Part shown: positions 8,452 to 16,228 of the stretch, in pieces
Layout: the number at the start of each line of letters is the position of its first letter
Numbering within the stretch: the first letter of the stretch is position 1
Assembly: GCA_910584195.1 (NCBI GenBank)
Contig: CAJTYV010000001.1
Location: 254,818-318,817, forward strand
Length of the DNA stretch: 64,000 bases
Direction: 5' to 3'
Source of the DNA: an uncultured Ruminococcus sp.
Lineage (GTDB): Bacteria; Bacillota; Clostridia; Oscillospirales; Ruminococcaceae
The notes under the pieces: generated by a model
What the model saw: the letters and a program-made list of their open reading frames with translations, nothing else
Told to the model about the DNA's origin: nothing
The model's database searches: none
Translations under genes and position numbers: made by a program

Positions 8452-9278
8452 TGAATAATGATACTTTAATACCGCTCATCGGAGTGGTTACGGATATACG
8501 TCAGGATACTCCCGATGTCAAAACATTCAGGGTAAATGCTATCGAGGGCGGAAAAGTTTTCGAGCATATGCCCGGTCAATGCGCAATGCTGTCCATTCCC
8601 GGTGTGGGCGAGGGTATGTTTTCAATTACCTCATCTCCTACAAACAAGGAATTTATGGAATTCAGCATAAAAAAATGCGGCTGCCTTACCACTTGGCTTC
8701 ATGCGATGGACGTAGGTCAGCAGATAACCATAAGAGGTCCCTACGGCAACTATTTCCCTGTTGATACTGACCTCAAAGGCAAAGATCTGCTCTTTATTGC
8801 CGGAGGTATCGGACTTGCACCTCTCCGTTCCGTTATAAATTATGTGCGTGATAAAAGAGAAGATTACGGCGATGTTCAGATCGTCTACGGTTCACGTTCT
8901 AAAGACGACCTCGTTGACTATAAGGAAATTATCGATGAGTGGACAGCCGACCCTAATATCGAAGTCAACCTCACCATAGATAATCCGCAGGAGGGCTGGG
9001 ACGGTCATGTCGGCTTTGTTCCGAACTATGTCAAGGAGCTTGCTCCATCTACTAATAAGACCGTTCTTGTATGCGGTCCGCCTATTATGATCAAATTTAC
9101 CCTTGCCGCTCTCAAGGAACTCGGTTTTACCGATACCCAGGTCTATACAACTATGGAGCTTCGCATGAAGTGCGGCGTTGGCAAGTGCGGCCGCTGCAAT
9201 ATCGGCGATAAGTACGTCTGCAAGGACGGTCCTGTTTTCCGATTTGATCAGCTTGACGCGCTTCCCGATGAATATTGA
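8451..9278 (+). CDS. flxA: FlxA-like FAD/NAD(P)H-binding oxidoreductase subunit
   Basis: 275 residues of the ferredoxin-NADP reductase fold seen in AsrB, HydG, PyrK and FlxA. An N-terminal FAD beta-barrel ends with IRGPYGNYFPVD. The NAD(P) domain begins with LFIAGGIGLAPLRSVI (about 112-127). The C-terminal cluster loop is MKCGVGKCGRCNIGDKYVC (about 241-259), which binds [2Fe-2S]. It is the only pyridine-nucleotide-binding subunit of the complex and therefore the likely NADH entry point. It is the last gene of the tightly coupled run; a 286-bp spacer with several hairpins follows. Confidence 0.9.
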   Translation: MNNDTLIPLIGVVTDIRQDTPDVKTFRVNAIEGGKVFEHMPGQCAMLSIPGVGEGMFSITSSPTNKEFMEFSIKKCGCLTTWLHAMDVGQQITIRGPYGNYFPVDTDLKGKDLLFIAGGIGLAPLRSVINYVRDKREDYGDVQIVYGSRSKDDLVDYKEIIDEWTADPNIEVNLTIDNPQEGWDGHVGFVPNYVKELAPSTNKTVLVCGPPIMIKFTLAALKELGFTDTQVYTTMELRMKCGVGKCGRCNIGDKYVCKDGPVFRFDQLDALPDEY

Positions 9279-9564
9279 CCCACTATAAAATTACTATCTG
9301 CAATTTTATCGGGGGACTCTGTCCCCCGCCCCCCCTGCCAAAGGGGTGACCCCTTTGGAATCTCTGTTGTCGTAAGTGAGACGGTATAAAGTCTCCGTAT
9401 TTATTAATAGCTCATATTTCAATGACTTTATACCGTCTAACTTACGATAATGGGTTCAAAGAATTATCCCTTGACAAGAAGTACGAGGAATAAAGCTCTC
9501 GTTAAATTGCGGATAGTATTTACAGAGGGTCTGCCTAAATAGAAAATTACAAAGGAGTTAAAGC
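9279..9564 (+). repeat. Structured spacer with four nested inverted repeats
   Basis: No gene is visible. In order there are ATAAAATT / AATTTTAT (9285-9309); GGGGGAC-TCT-GTCCCCC (9311-9327); CCAAAGGGG-TGA-CCCCTTTGG (9338-9358); and a large inverted repeat with arms 9370-9393 and 9424-9447 matching at 23 of 24 positions, around a 30-base AT-rich loop. The G/C-rich hairpins could end or attenuate transcription from flxA. The large one has the form of a small inverted-repeat element or a protected mRNA end. The next gene has its own AAAGGAG at 9551. Confidence 0.75.
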
Positions 9565-10239
9565 ATGGATAATATGGTTAATGTCTACCTGTTCGGCAAA
9601 AAATACAGCGTGCCGTCAGGACTGACTATTATGACAGCTATGGAATATGCCGGCTATGAGCTTGTTAGAGGCTGCGGATGCAGAAACGGCTTCTGCGGCG
9701 CATGCGCCACTATATACAGAATCAAGGGACAGCAGCAGCTTAACGCCTGCCTTGCATGTCAGACTGAGGTTCAAGAGGGAATGTACGTTGCTGCACTTCC
9801 TTTCTTTCCCCTTGTCAAGCAGGTCTACAACATTGAAGAAATAAAACCCACTGAACAGATCATGATGCAGCTTTATCCTGAAATATACGCCTGCATCGGC
9901 TGTAACGCATGTACAAAGGCATGTACTCAGGAGCTTAACGTTATGCAGTATATCGCATATGCTCAGAGAGGCGAATACGAAAAATGCGCTGAGGAAAGCT
10001 TTGACTGCGTAATGTGCGGCGTATGTTCATCGCGTTGTCCCGCCGGCATCTCACACCCTCAGGTAGCTATGCTTGCACGCCGTCTTAACGGTAAATACCT
10101 TGCTCCCGGCTGCGGTCATCTTGAGGATCGTGTAAAGGAGATCAACGAGGGAACTTTCGAAGAACTCATCGAAAGCCTTATGCAGAAGCCCATTGACGAG
10201 ATCAAGGAGCTTTACAATACGCGCGAAATTGAAAAGTAA
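9565..10239 (+). CDS. Fumarate reductase-type iron-sulfur subunit (soluble, TfrB/FrdB-like)
   Basis: 224 residues. An N-terminal plant-type ferredoxin domain carries CGCRNGFCGACATIY plus a later CLAC for [2Fe-2S]. The helical domain carries CIGCNACTKACTQ (about 111-123) and CVMCGVCSSRCPAG (about 149-162). This equals the electron-transfer subunit of succinate dehydrogenase/fumarate reductase. It is also the first half of archaeal thiol:fumarate reductase TfrB, but it lacks the CCG half, which is encoded separately as hdrB upstream. It is paired with the flavoprotein gene 13 bp downstream. No cytochrome b or membrane-anchor gene is present, so the enzyme should be cytoplasmic. Electron donor is unknown; the adjacent Hdr-Flx complex is the obvious candidate. 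Confidence 0.85.
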   Translation: MDNMVNVYLFGKKYSVPSGLTIMTAMEYAGYELVRGCGCRNGFCGACATIYRIKGQQQLNACLACQTEVQEGMYVAALPFFPLVKQVYNIEEIKPTEQIMMQLYPEIYACIGCNACTKACTQELNVMQYIAYAQRGEYEKCAEESFDCVMCGVCSSRCPAGISHPQVAMLARRLNGKYLAPGCGHLEDRVKEINEGTFEELIESLMQKPIDEIKELYNTREIEK

Positions 10240-10252
10240 GGAGGAGCTGGCA

Positions 10253-11857
10253 ATGTATAAAATTGAAAAGCTTAACGAACTGGCAAAAATAGTTGCAGAA
10301 AAAAGAGCCGCAAATGCCGAATTAGAGCCGAAAAGAATGACCGCTGAAGAAAAGGACACTCTCCTTGCCGCTTTTCATCCCGATTATAAGCAGGACGAAT
10401 TTACCGTGCTTTCCGCGGGAGTGAACAAAGGCGAAAAAGTTCCCTCACAGCTTGCAGAACTTTTACAGGGAAAAAGCAGAATTTCCGCCGATGACGTTGA
10501 CCTCTCATCTCCCGACTATGAAACCGACGTTCTTATAATCGGAGGAGGCGGAGCAGGCGCATCTGCTGCCATTGAAGCCGATGAAGCCGGCGTAAAGGCT
10601 ATGATCGTTACAAAGCTTCGTATAGGCGATGCCAATACAATGATGGCGGAAGGCGGCATACAGGCTGCTGATAAACCCAACGACTCCCCCGCTATCCATT
10701 ATATAGACGCTTTTGGAGGAGGTCACTTTGCCGCTAAGCCCGAGCTTGTAAAGAATCTTGTTACAAAAGCTCCCGAAGCAATTCTTTGGCTCAATAAGCT
10801 TGGCGTTGAGTTTGACAAGGAAGCTGACGGAACAATGGTTACAACTCACGGCGGCGGTACTTCAAGAAAAAGAATGCATGCCGCAAAGGATTATTCCGGA
10901 GCTGAGATAATGCGCACTCTCCGCGATGAGGTTCTTAACAGAGGTATTCCTGTTATTGATTTCACATCTGCTATCGAGATAATTCTCGATGAAAACGGCA
11001 GGGCGGCAGGCGCAGTCCTTATGAATATGGAAACAAAGGAACTTCTTGTTGCCCGCGCAAAAACTGTTATTATTGCTACAGGCGGTGCAGGTCGTCTGCA
11101 TTATCAGGGATTTCCGACCTCAAATCATTACGGAGCAACTGCGGACGGACTTATACTCGGTTACCGCGTCGGCGCAGGTCTGCTTTATGCAGATACGCTT
11201 CAATATCACCCAACAGGCACAGGCTATCCCGAACAGATTTTCGGTGCGCTTGTTACGGAGAAAGTCCGCTCACTGGGGGCAAAGCTTGTTAATATTGACG
11301 GAGAAGTTTTCATGAACCCGCTTGAGACCCGTGATGTAACAGCTTCTTCAATTATACGCGAATGTACGGAAAGAAACAAAGGCGTTGAAACACACCTCGG
11401 CAAGGCTGTATGGCTCGATACACCTATGATCGAGCTTATCCACGGCGAAGGTACTATTGAAAAGAGAATACCTGCAATGATGCGTATGTTCGGTAAATAC
11501 GGCATCGACATACGCAAAGAGCCTATCCTTGTTTATCCTACGCTTCACTATCAGAACGGAGGACTTAATATCTCGGTTGACTGCTCGACAGACGTTGAAA
11601 ATCTGTATGCGGCAGGCGAGGTTGCAGGCGGTATTCATGGCAGAAACCGTCTCATGGGCAATTCTCTGCTTGACGTAATCGTATTCGGAAGAGATGCAGG
11701 CAAGAATGCGGCTGCAAAGGCTAAGGACATATCAGCGCCTGAAAAGCTTACTCTTGCTCATATCGAAAGATTCAATAAGGAACTTGCAGAAGCAGGCATT
11801 GCAAGCGATACCGTATCCCCGATGCTTCTTCCGCATTATGCAAGAAAATCAAAGTAA
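10253..11857 (+). CDS. FAD-dependent fumarate reductase/succinate dehydrogenase-type flavoprotein
   Basis: 534 residues using ATG 10253, preceded by AAGGAGGAG; the frame runs 20 codons further upstream without a ribosome site. FAD binding is at VLIIGGGGAGASAAIEADEAG (about 92-112 in two parts). Fumarate-reductase signatures are QYHPTG, TRDVTASSIIRE and HGRNRLMGNSLLDVIVFGR. In membrane FrdA/SdhA, SHT holds the FAD covalently through His. Here the matching stretch is DANTMMAEGG, so FAD is probably non-covalent, as in L-aspartate oxidase and TfrA. The 90-residue N-terminal helical extension before the flavin fold is unusual. The context (fumarase, Hdr-Flx, dicarboxylate exporter) favours fumarate reduction to succinate over aspartate oxidation; no nadA or nadC lies nearby. 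Confidence 0.85.
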   Translation: MYKIEKLNELAKIVAEKRAANAELEPKRMTAEEKDTLLAAFHPDYKQDEFTVLSAGVNKGEKVPSQLAELLQGKSRISADDVDLSSPDYETDVLIIGGGGAGASAAIEADEAGVKAMIVTKLRIGDANTMMAEGGIQAADKPNDSPAIHYIDAFGGGHFAAKPELVKNLVTKAPEAILWLNKLGVEFDKEADGTMVTTHGGGTSRKRMHAAKDYSGAEIMRTLRDEVLNRGIPVIDFTSAIEIILDENGRAAGAVLMNMETKELLVARAKTVIIATGGAGRLHYQGFPTSNHYGATADGLILGYRVGAGLLYADTLQYHPTGTGYPEQIFGALVTEKVRSLGAKLVNIDGEVFMNPLETRDVTASSIIRECTERNKGVETHLGKAVWLDTPMIELIHGEGTIEKRIPAMMRMFGKYGIDIRKEPILVYPTLHYQNGGLNISVDCSTDVENLYAAGEVAGGIHGRNRLMGNSLLDVIVFGRDAGKNAAAKAKDISAPEKLTLAHIERFNKELAEAGIASDTVSPMLLPHYARKSK

Positions 11858-11866
11858 ATAAATTTA

Positions 11867-11890
11867 TGGGACGCCCTTAAAAGCGTCCCA
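11867..11890 (+). terminator. Hairpin between flavoprotein and exporter genes
   Basis: TGGGACGC (11867-11874) pairs with GCGTCCCA (11883-11890) around CCTTAAAA. It lies 10 bp past the flavoprotein stop. The following CTAATTTGT is only weakly T-rich, so partial termination or an mRNA processing site is likely. Confidence 0.55.
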
Positions 11891-11923
11891 CTAATTTGTA
11901 AAAAGAAAGTAAGAGTGATAAAA

Positions 11924-13135
11924 ATGGATTTTTTTAATGGAATACTTTCCATTCATGGAGTTTCATTCCTTATGGTCTCGGTTATCGCAATTGCGGCTCT
12001 GGGATATGTAATTGGCAGAATAACGATAAAAGGCATTTCACTTGGAACAGCCGGAGTTTTCCTTGTTGCCCTTGCATACGGCTGCTTTTTCCACAAAGAG
12101 CTTTCAAATGAAATAAATGCAGACTTTGTAAGCGATGCATTAAAGATAGTAGATAATCTTGGACTTATTCTTTTTGTTACGGCAGTAGGCTTTATTGCAG
12201 GTCCTAATTTTTTTGGTAATTTTAAGAAGAATTTCAAGTCGTATGTAGTTCTTGCAGTTATAATAATTTTCAGCGGCGGTCTCGCATGTGCCGGCTGCAT
12301 TCTTGCAGGACGCAATTTCACGGATCGTTCACCGGAGGAATTTACAGCAATACTCACGGGAATACTTTCGGGTGCGCTTACAAGTACGCCCGGATTTTCA
12401 GCGGCAAAAGACGCAGTAGGTACAAAGGAACTTCAGGACGCAGTTTCTGTAGGCTACGCTATCGCCTATATCTTCGGAGTTATCGGAGTTGTTCTCTTTG
12501 TTCAGCTCATACCAAAAATGTTAAAAGCCAATATGTCAGACGAACGTAAGCTTCTCGCTAACATCGACTCCAAAAGTGAAAGGAAAGCTGAAAAAGGCAA
12601 GCTTCTTGAAATGGACGATTTTGGAATTATGCCTTTTGCGCTTGCGGCGTTTATCGGTATTTTTATCGGTTCTTTCAAGTTCAGGAATTTCTCGCTTTCA
12701 ACAACCGGCGGCTGTCTGCTGGCATCTTTGATATTTGGTCATTTCGGAAAAATCGGAAAAATAAACTTAATGCCCAAAGACGGAACTCTTAAGGTTTTCC
12801 GTGAACTCGGTCTGATGTTCTTCCTAATAGGAGCAGGAGTATCAGGCGGAGCTAAATTCGTGAAATATTTTGATCCTATATATTTTGTGTATGGAATAAT
12901 CATGACGATCGTTCCCATGATATTAGGTTTCCTGTTTGCTAAATATGTGCTTAAGCTGAGTCTTTTAAACAATCTTGGCTCTATCACCGGCGGTATGACT
13001 TCTACTCCTGCGCTCGGTACTCTTATCAGCACAGCCGGTACCGAGGACGTTGCTTCCGCTTATGCTGCAACTTACCCTGTAGCTCTTATATCGGTAGTTA
13101 TAGTTTCTCAGGTATTGATAATGCTCTTCAAATAA
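11924..13135 (+). CDS. AspT/YidE/SucE-type dicarboxylate or amino-acid exporter
   Basis: 403 residues from ATG 11924; an in-frame GTG at 11915 is an alternative. It has about ten membrane helices in two halves split by a charged loop (about 200-235, SKSERKAEKGKLLEMDDFG). Each half has the family signature, GALTSTPGFSAAKDA and GGMTSTPALGTL. This is the aspartate:alanine exchanger family (AAEx), to which the succinate exporter SucE of Corynebacterium belongs. Placement directly after fumarate reductase suggests export of succinate, or fumarate/succinate or aspartate/succinate exchange (inference). It lacks the central TrkA-C pair found in longer members. The next gene starts 20 bp downstream. 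Confidence 0.85.
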   Translation: MDFFNGILSIHGVSFLMVSVIAIAALGYVIGRITIKGISLGTAGVFLVALAYGCFFHKELSNEINADFVSDALKIVDNLGLILFVTAVGFIAGPNFFGNFKKNFKSYVVLAVIIIFSGGLACAGCILAGRNFTDRSPEEFTAILTGILSGALTSTPGFSAAKDAVGTKELQDAVSVGYAIAYIFGVIGVVLFVQLIPKMLKANMSDERKLLANIDSKSERKAEKGKLLEMDDFGIMPFALAAFIGIFIGSFKFRNFSLSTTGGCLLASLIFGHFGKIGKINLMPKDGTLKVFRELGLMFFLIGAGVSGGAKFVKYFDPIYFVYGIIMTIVPMILGFLFAKYVLKLSLLNNLGSITGGMTSTPALGTLISTAGTEDVASAYAATYPVALISVVIVSQVLIMLFK

Positions 13136-13154
13136 AAATATAATAGGAACAGAT

Positions 13155-13631
13155 ATGGATATAGAATTTTATTTTCCTATTATAATGGTATCTTTTGGAA
13201 TTCTGTTTATATTATGGATGTTTTGTAAATGCTATTTTGATAATAAAAAAGATAAAGCCATAATAACGGAAATTTATAAAAAATATGGTGTAAAAACAAC
13301 AGCGAAAATTATTCGCTGCGGCAAACACATTAACACGCAAAGAACTATGCCGTACAAATACGAGTTGTTAGTTGAGTTCAATTACAATAGTCCTATAAAA
13401 GGGTGTTTATGTCCTTGTCTGGCAAAGATATTAACAAATAATCCAAATTATAAAAATTACGAAAGTTTTATTCCCATAATATACATTCCTCAGTATGCTG
13501 ATTATGTTAATGAATTTGATGATTCAAAAAAATTGTGTCAGAATATAGGCATTAATGTATATCAGTATTCAGATGAAATGATAATATGTACTGATGATAT
13601 AAATATCCATACAAATTTGAGCGAACTCTAA
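13155..13631 (+). CDS. Hypothetical membrane-anchored protein
   Basis: 158 residues, not recognised. One N-terminal membrane helix (about 6-28, FPIIMVSFGILFILWMF) is followed by a cytoplasmic or external domain. That domain has CLCPCLAKI near 80 and a tail rich in Asp and Asn. It is AT-richer than the upstream genes. It begins 20 bp after the exporter, so it may be co-transcribed, but the base-composition change suggests an unrelated accessory gene. A bidirectional terminator follows at 13662. Confidence 0.75.
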   Translation: MDIEFYFPIIMVSFGILFILWMFCKCYFDNKKDKAIITEIYKKYGVKTTAKIIRCGKHINTQRTMPYKYELLVEFNYNSPIKGCLCPCLAKILTNNPNYKNYESFIPIIYIPQYADYVNEFDDSKKLCQNIGINVYQYSDEMIICTDDINIHTNLSEL

Positions 13632-13661
13632 GTCAAAAATTATAACTTATGAGCATAAAAC

Positions 13662-13695
13662 AAACCCGAAAGCAGTTTTAATTACTTTCGGGTTT
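13662..13695. terminator. Bidirectional terminator
   Basis: AAACCCGAAAG (13662-13672) pairs with CTTTCGGGTTT (13685-13695). T-rich on the plus side (GGGTTTTACTT) and A/T-rich on the other. It closes the plus-strand transcription unit that starts upstream. Confidence 0.8.
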
Positions 13696-13732
13696 TACTT
13701 CCTTATAAGCGTCTGAACTTAAAAATGAAGTT

Positions 13733-13775
13733 TTAAGGCAACACCGCACAAAACTGTCAAGAGATGTTGCCTTAA
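13733..13775. repeat. Short TTAAGGCAACA inverted-repeat element
   Basis: Perfect 11-bp ends TTAAGGCAACA / TGTTGCCTTAA enclose CCGCACAAAACTG and more. The left part equals the end of the longer elements at 39001, 50006 and 55338. It lies 6 bp past the stop of the minus-strand HD gene and may double as its terminator. Confidence 0.7.
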
Positions 13776-13781
13776 TATTTT

Positions 13782-14219
13782 CTACTCTTCTAAAATCTGA
13801 CGTGCCTTTGTATACTTATTATTCCAGTATTCTATTTTTTCGTCAGAGACAACATTTTTGTCCGTTATTCTGCTTTGATCTGAATTATGAAGCAAATCAG
13901 CCATTTTTACAGCCTTGGCAATGGGATTTGATTTTATTGCCCTTACATATTCAAAATAATCCGTATCATCACTGTGAGTAAGCAGTTTCAAAGCTTCCGT
14001 AACTTCTTTCGGGAAATCCTTTTCAAGCTGTTCAATGGTAATTTCAGTATCTTCTACAACATCGTGCAGTAAAGCAACGCAGACTGTAATTTCATCGTCC
14101 ATCTGTTCTGCAAGATGATACGGATGAAAAATATACGGCACTCCATTACAATCATACTGACCGTGATGCGCATTATAGGCTGTCTGCATTGCCTTATTCG
14201 TAAGTGAAGTATAAATCAT
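13782..14219 (-). CDS. Small HD-domain phosphohydrolase (SpoT/Mesh1-like)
   Basis: 145 residues. The order HGQYDCNGVPYIFHPYHLA, then LLHDVVEDTEITIEQL, then KAVKMADLLHNSDQSR matches the HD hydrolase half of RelA/SpoT proteins: the metal-binding His, the HD pair and the later ADxxHN. Stand-alone proteins of this size (small alarmone hydrolases, Mesh1) remove the 3'-pyrophosphate of (p)ppGpp or act on related nucleotides. No synthetase or regulatory domain is present. It is transcribed towards the plus-strand cluster, with glmS upstream and a terminator between. The exact substrate is inferred from the family. Confidence 0.85.
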   Translation of the reverse strand: MIYTSLTNKAMQTAYNAHHGQYDCNGVPYIFHPYHLAEQMDDEITVCVALLHDVVEDTEITIEQLEKDFPKEVTEALKLLTHSDDTDYFEYVRAIKSNPIAKAVKMADLLHNSDQSRITDKNVVSDEKIEYWNNKYTKARQILEE

Positions 14220-14252
14220 ATAGCAGACCCCTTTCCTGAGTTGTATAGAACG

Positions 14253-14281
14253 TTAAGTGGGAGACGCTGTCTCCCACTTAA
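14253..14281 (-). terminator. Terminator of glmS
   Basis: TTAAGTGGGAGAC (14253-14265) and GTCTCCCACTTAA (14269-14281) form a perfect 13-bp stem with a 3-base loop, 11 bp beyond the glmS stop on the minus strand. The T-tract is short. Confidence 0.7.
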
Positions 14282-14292
14282 ATATTATTAAA

Positions 14293-16131
14293 TTATTCAA
14301 CAGTAACGCTTTTCGCAAGATTTCTCGGCTTATCGACATCGTATCCTTTAGCGACTGAAACATAATATCCAAGAAGCTGGAGAGGAATTACCGAAAGACT
14401 TCCGGCAAAGTGAGGATCTGTCTTGGGAATATATACGGTAAAGTCTGCCAGATCCTCCATACCGTAATTTCCGTATGTGGTAAGTCCCATAAGAGACGCC
14501 CCCCTGCTCTTTACCTCAACCATATTGCTGACTGTCTTTTCATAAAGCTCAGGCTGAGTAAGTATTCCTATAACGGGCATTTTATCCTCGATGAGGCTTA
14601 TAGGTCCGTGTTTAAGCTCACCTGCCGCATACGCCTCAGAGTGAATATAGCTTATTTCTTTCATTTTAAGACTGCCCTCAAGACCTATGGCATAATCTAT
14701 TCCTCTGCCGATAAAAAATGCGTCCTTACATCCCGAAAGCTTGTTGGCATACCACTGGATACGCTCCTTATCCTCTAAAATCTTCTTTATTTTTTCGGGA
14801 ATGGTATTTATCTCCGCAAGCAGCTCGTTATAATTTTCCTGCTCCATTTCACCCCTTGCAAAGGCAAACTGCATCGCAAGGAGATAGCCTGCAATAAGCT
14901 GCGTGCTGTATGCTTTGGTAGTCGCAACTGAAATTTCAGGACCTGCCAGAGTATAAAACACACTGTCAGCCTCGCGCGCTATAGACGAGCCGACAACATT
15001 CACGATTCCGAATGTCTTCACACCCATATCCTTAGCCATTCTGAGAGCTGCAAGGCTGTCCGCAGTTTCTCCCGACTGACTTACTATAATTACAAGACTG
15101 TTTTTGGCAAGCTTCATTTTCCTGTATCGGAACTCCGAAGCAAGCTCAACGCGAACCAAAATAGATGTAAACTCCTCGATAACGTATTGTACTGCCATAC
15201 CGACATGATAAGCCGAACCGCATGCAACTATATATATTTGCTGAATGCCTTTCATTTCTTCATCGGTAAGACCATGTTCTCCGAAATCAATTCTTCCGTC
15301 CTTAACGACAGAATTTATAGTATCCTTGATAACCTTAGGCTGTTCGTGAATTTCTTTGAGCATGAAATGCTCATATCCGCCTTTTTCGGCAGCCTCTGCA
15401 TCCCACTTTATCTCAACAAGCTCTTTTTCGATCTCTTCACGGTCAATATTATAGAAAACAGCATTGCCCTTTTCAAGTTTTGCAATTTCCATATTGCCTA
15501 TGTAATAAACGTTTCTGGTATATTTCAGAACAGCCGGAACATCTGATGCAACGTATGTCTCGCCGCCCGTTATGCCTATTATCATAGGACTGTCCTTACG
15601 TGCGGTATAGATCTCGCCGGGATAATCTCCGAACATAACACAGAGAGCATAAGAACCTCTTATGCGTATCATTGCGCGGGCAATTGAATCCACCGGTCCC
15701 TGACCGTACTTTTTATAGTAATAATCTATCAGCTTAACGGCAACCTCCGTATCAGTCTGAGATTTAAAGCTGTAGCCGTTTTTCATCAGCTTTTCCCTAA
15801 GCTCCTGATAATTTTCGATAATACCGTTATGAACAGCAACAACATTTTCATCGTCGCTGGCATGCGGATGAGCATTAAGGGTAGACGGCTCTCCGTGAGT
15901 AGCCCAACGTGTATGACCGATACCGCAGCTTCCTACGACAGCCTCGCCGTCATTTGTCATTTTTTTAAGAACTTCAAGCTTTCCCTTTGCTTTTATAACG
16001 GTCACAGGGTCAGAACCTCCGCGGACGGCAATTCCTGCCGAATCATAACCTCTGTATTCAAGTTTTGACAAACCGTCAAGAAGAATTGGAGCAGCCTGAT
16101 GTTCACCTGTAAATCCAACTATTCCGCACAT
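14293..16131 (-). CDS. glmS: Glutamine--fructose-6-phosphate aminotransferase (isomerizing)
   Basis: 612 residues, the usual length. The N-terminal CGIVGFTGE puts the nucleophile Cys at position 2 after Met removal, and HTRWATHGEPS follows in the glutaminase domain. Two SIS sugar-isomerase domains follow (YIVACGSAYHVGM, IIVSQSGETADSLAAL, FIGRGIDYAIGLEG). The C-terminal KSVTVE is the conserved end. It makes glucosamine-6-phosphate for peptidoglycan. Only 97 bp separate it from the upstream gene and no glmS ribozyme fits in that space, so feedback control must work otherwise. It may share the transcript of the SPFH gene upstream. Confidence 0.97.
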   Translation of the reverse strand: MCGIVGFTGEHQAAPILLDGLSKLEYRGYDSAGIAVRGGSDPVTVIKAKGKLEVLKKMTNDGEAVVGSCGIGHTRWATHGEPSTLNAHPHASDDENVVAVHNGIIENYQELREKLMKNGYSFKSQTDTEVAVKLIDYYYKKYGQGPVDSIARAMIRIRGSYALCVMFGDYPGEIYTARKDSPMIIGITGGETYVASDVPAVLKYTRNVYYIGNMEIAKLEKGNAVFYNIDREEIEKELVEIKWDAEAAEKGGYEHFMLKEIHEQPKVIKDTINSVVKDGRIDFGEHGLTDEEMKGIQQIYIVACGSAYHVGMAVQYVIEEFTSILVRVELASEFRYRKMKLAKNSLVIIVSQSGETADSLAALRMAKDMGVKTFGIVNVVGSSIAREADSVFYTLAGPEISVATTKAYSTQLIAGYLLAMQFAFARGEMEQENYNELLAEINTIPEKIKKILEDKERIQWYANKLSGCKDAFFIGRGIDYAIGLEGSLKMKEISYIHSEAYAAGELKHGPISLIEDKMPVIGILTQPELYEKTVSNMVEVKSRGASLMGLTTYGNYGMEDLADFTVYIPKTDPHFAGSLSVIPLQLLGYYVSVAKGYDVDKPRNLAKSVTVE

Positions 16132-16173
16132 AAAAACCTCCGATTTTCATTATTTTAATTAATGTCATCATAC

Positions 16174-16219
16174 TAAAGCAACCTCTAAGATCTGTTTTGC
16201 CTTATGAGGTTGCCTTTAA
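16174..16219 (-). terminator. Hairpin between the SPFH gene and glmS
   Basis: GCAACCTC (about 16178-16185) pairs with GAGGTTGC (about 16206-16213). The outer bases CTAAA and CTTTAA make the ends resemble the TTAAGGCAAC repeat family. It lies just past the SPFH stop on the minus strand and could be a terminator or a degenerate repeat copy. Confidence 0.5.
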
Positions 16220-16228
16220 TTATGTAAA

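Noticed and set aside
8451..9278. Anaerobic sulfite reductase operon (asrAB) as the identity of the FlxB/FlxA pair
   Set aside because: No asrC-type siroheme subunit is present and the pair sits in a flxDCBA order directly after hdrA and an MvhD-like gene.
10253..11857. L-aspartate oxidase (nadB)
   Set aside because: The flavin domain is similar, but the gene is paired with a fumarate-reductase iron-sulfur subunit and no nadA/nadC lies nearby; NadB has no such partner.
16132..16228. glmS ribozyme
   Set aside because: The gap is too short and no ribozyme core can be fitted.
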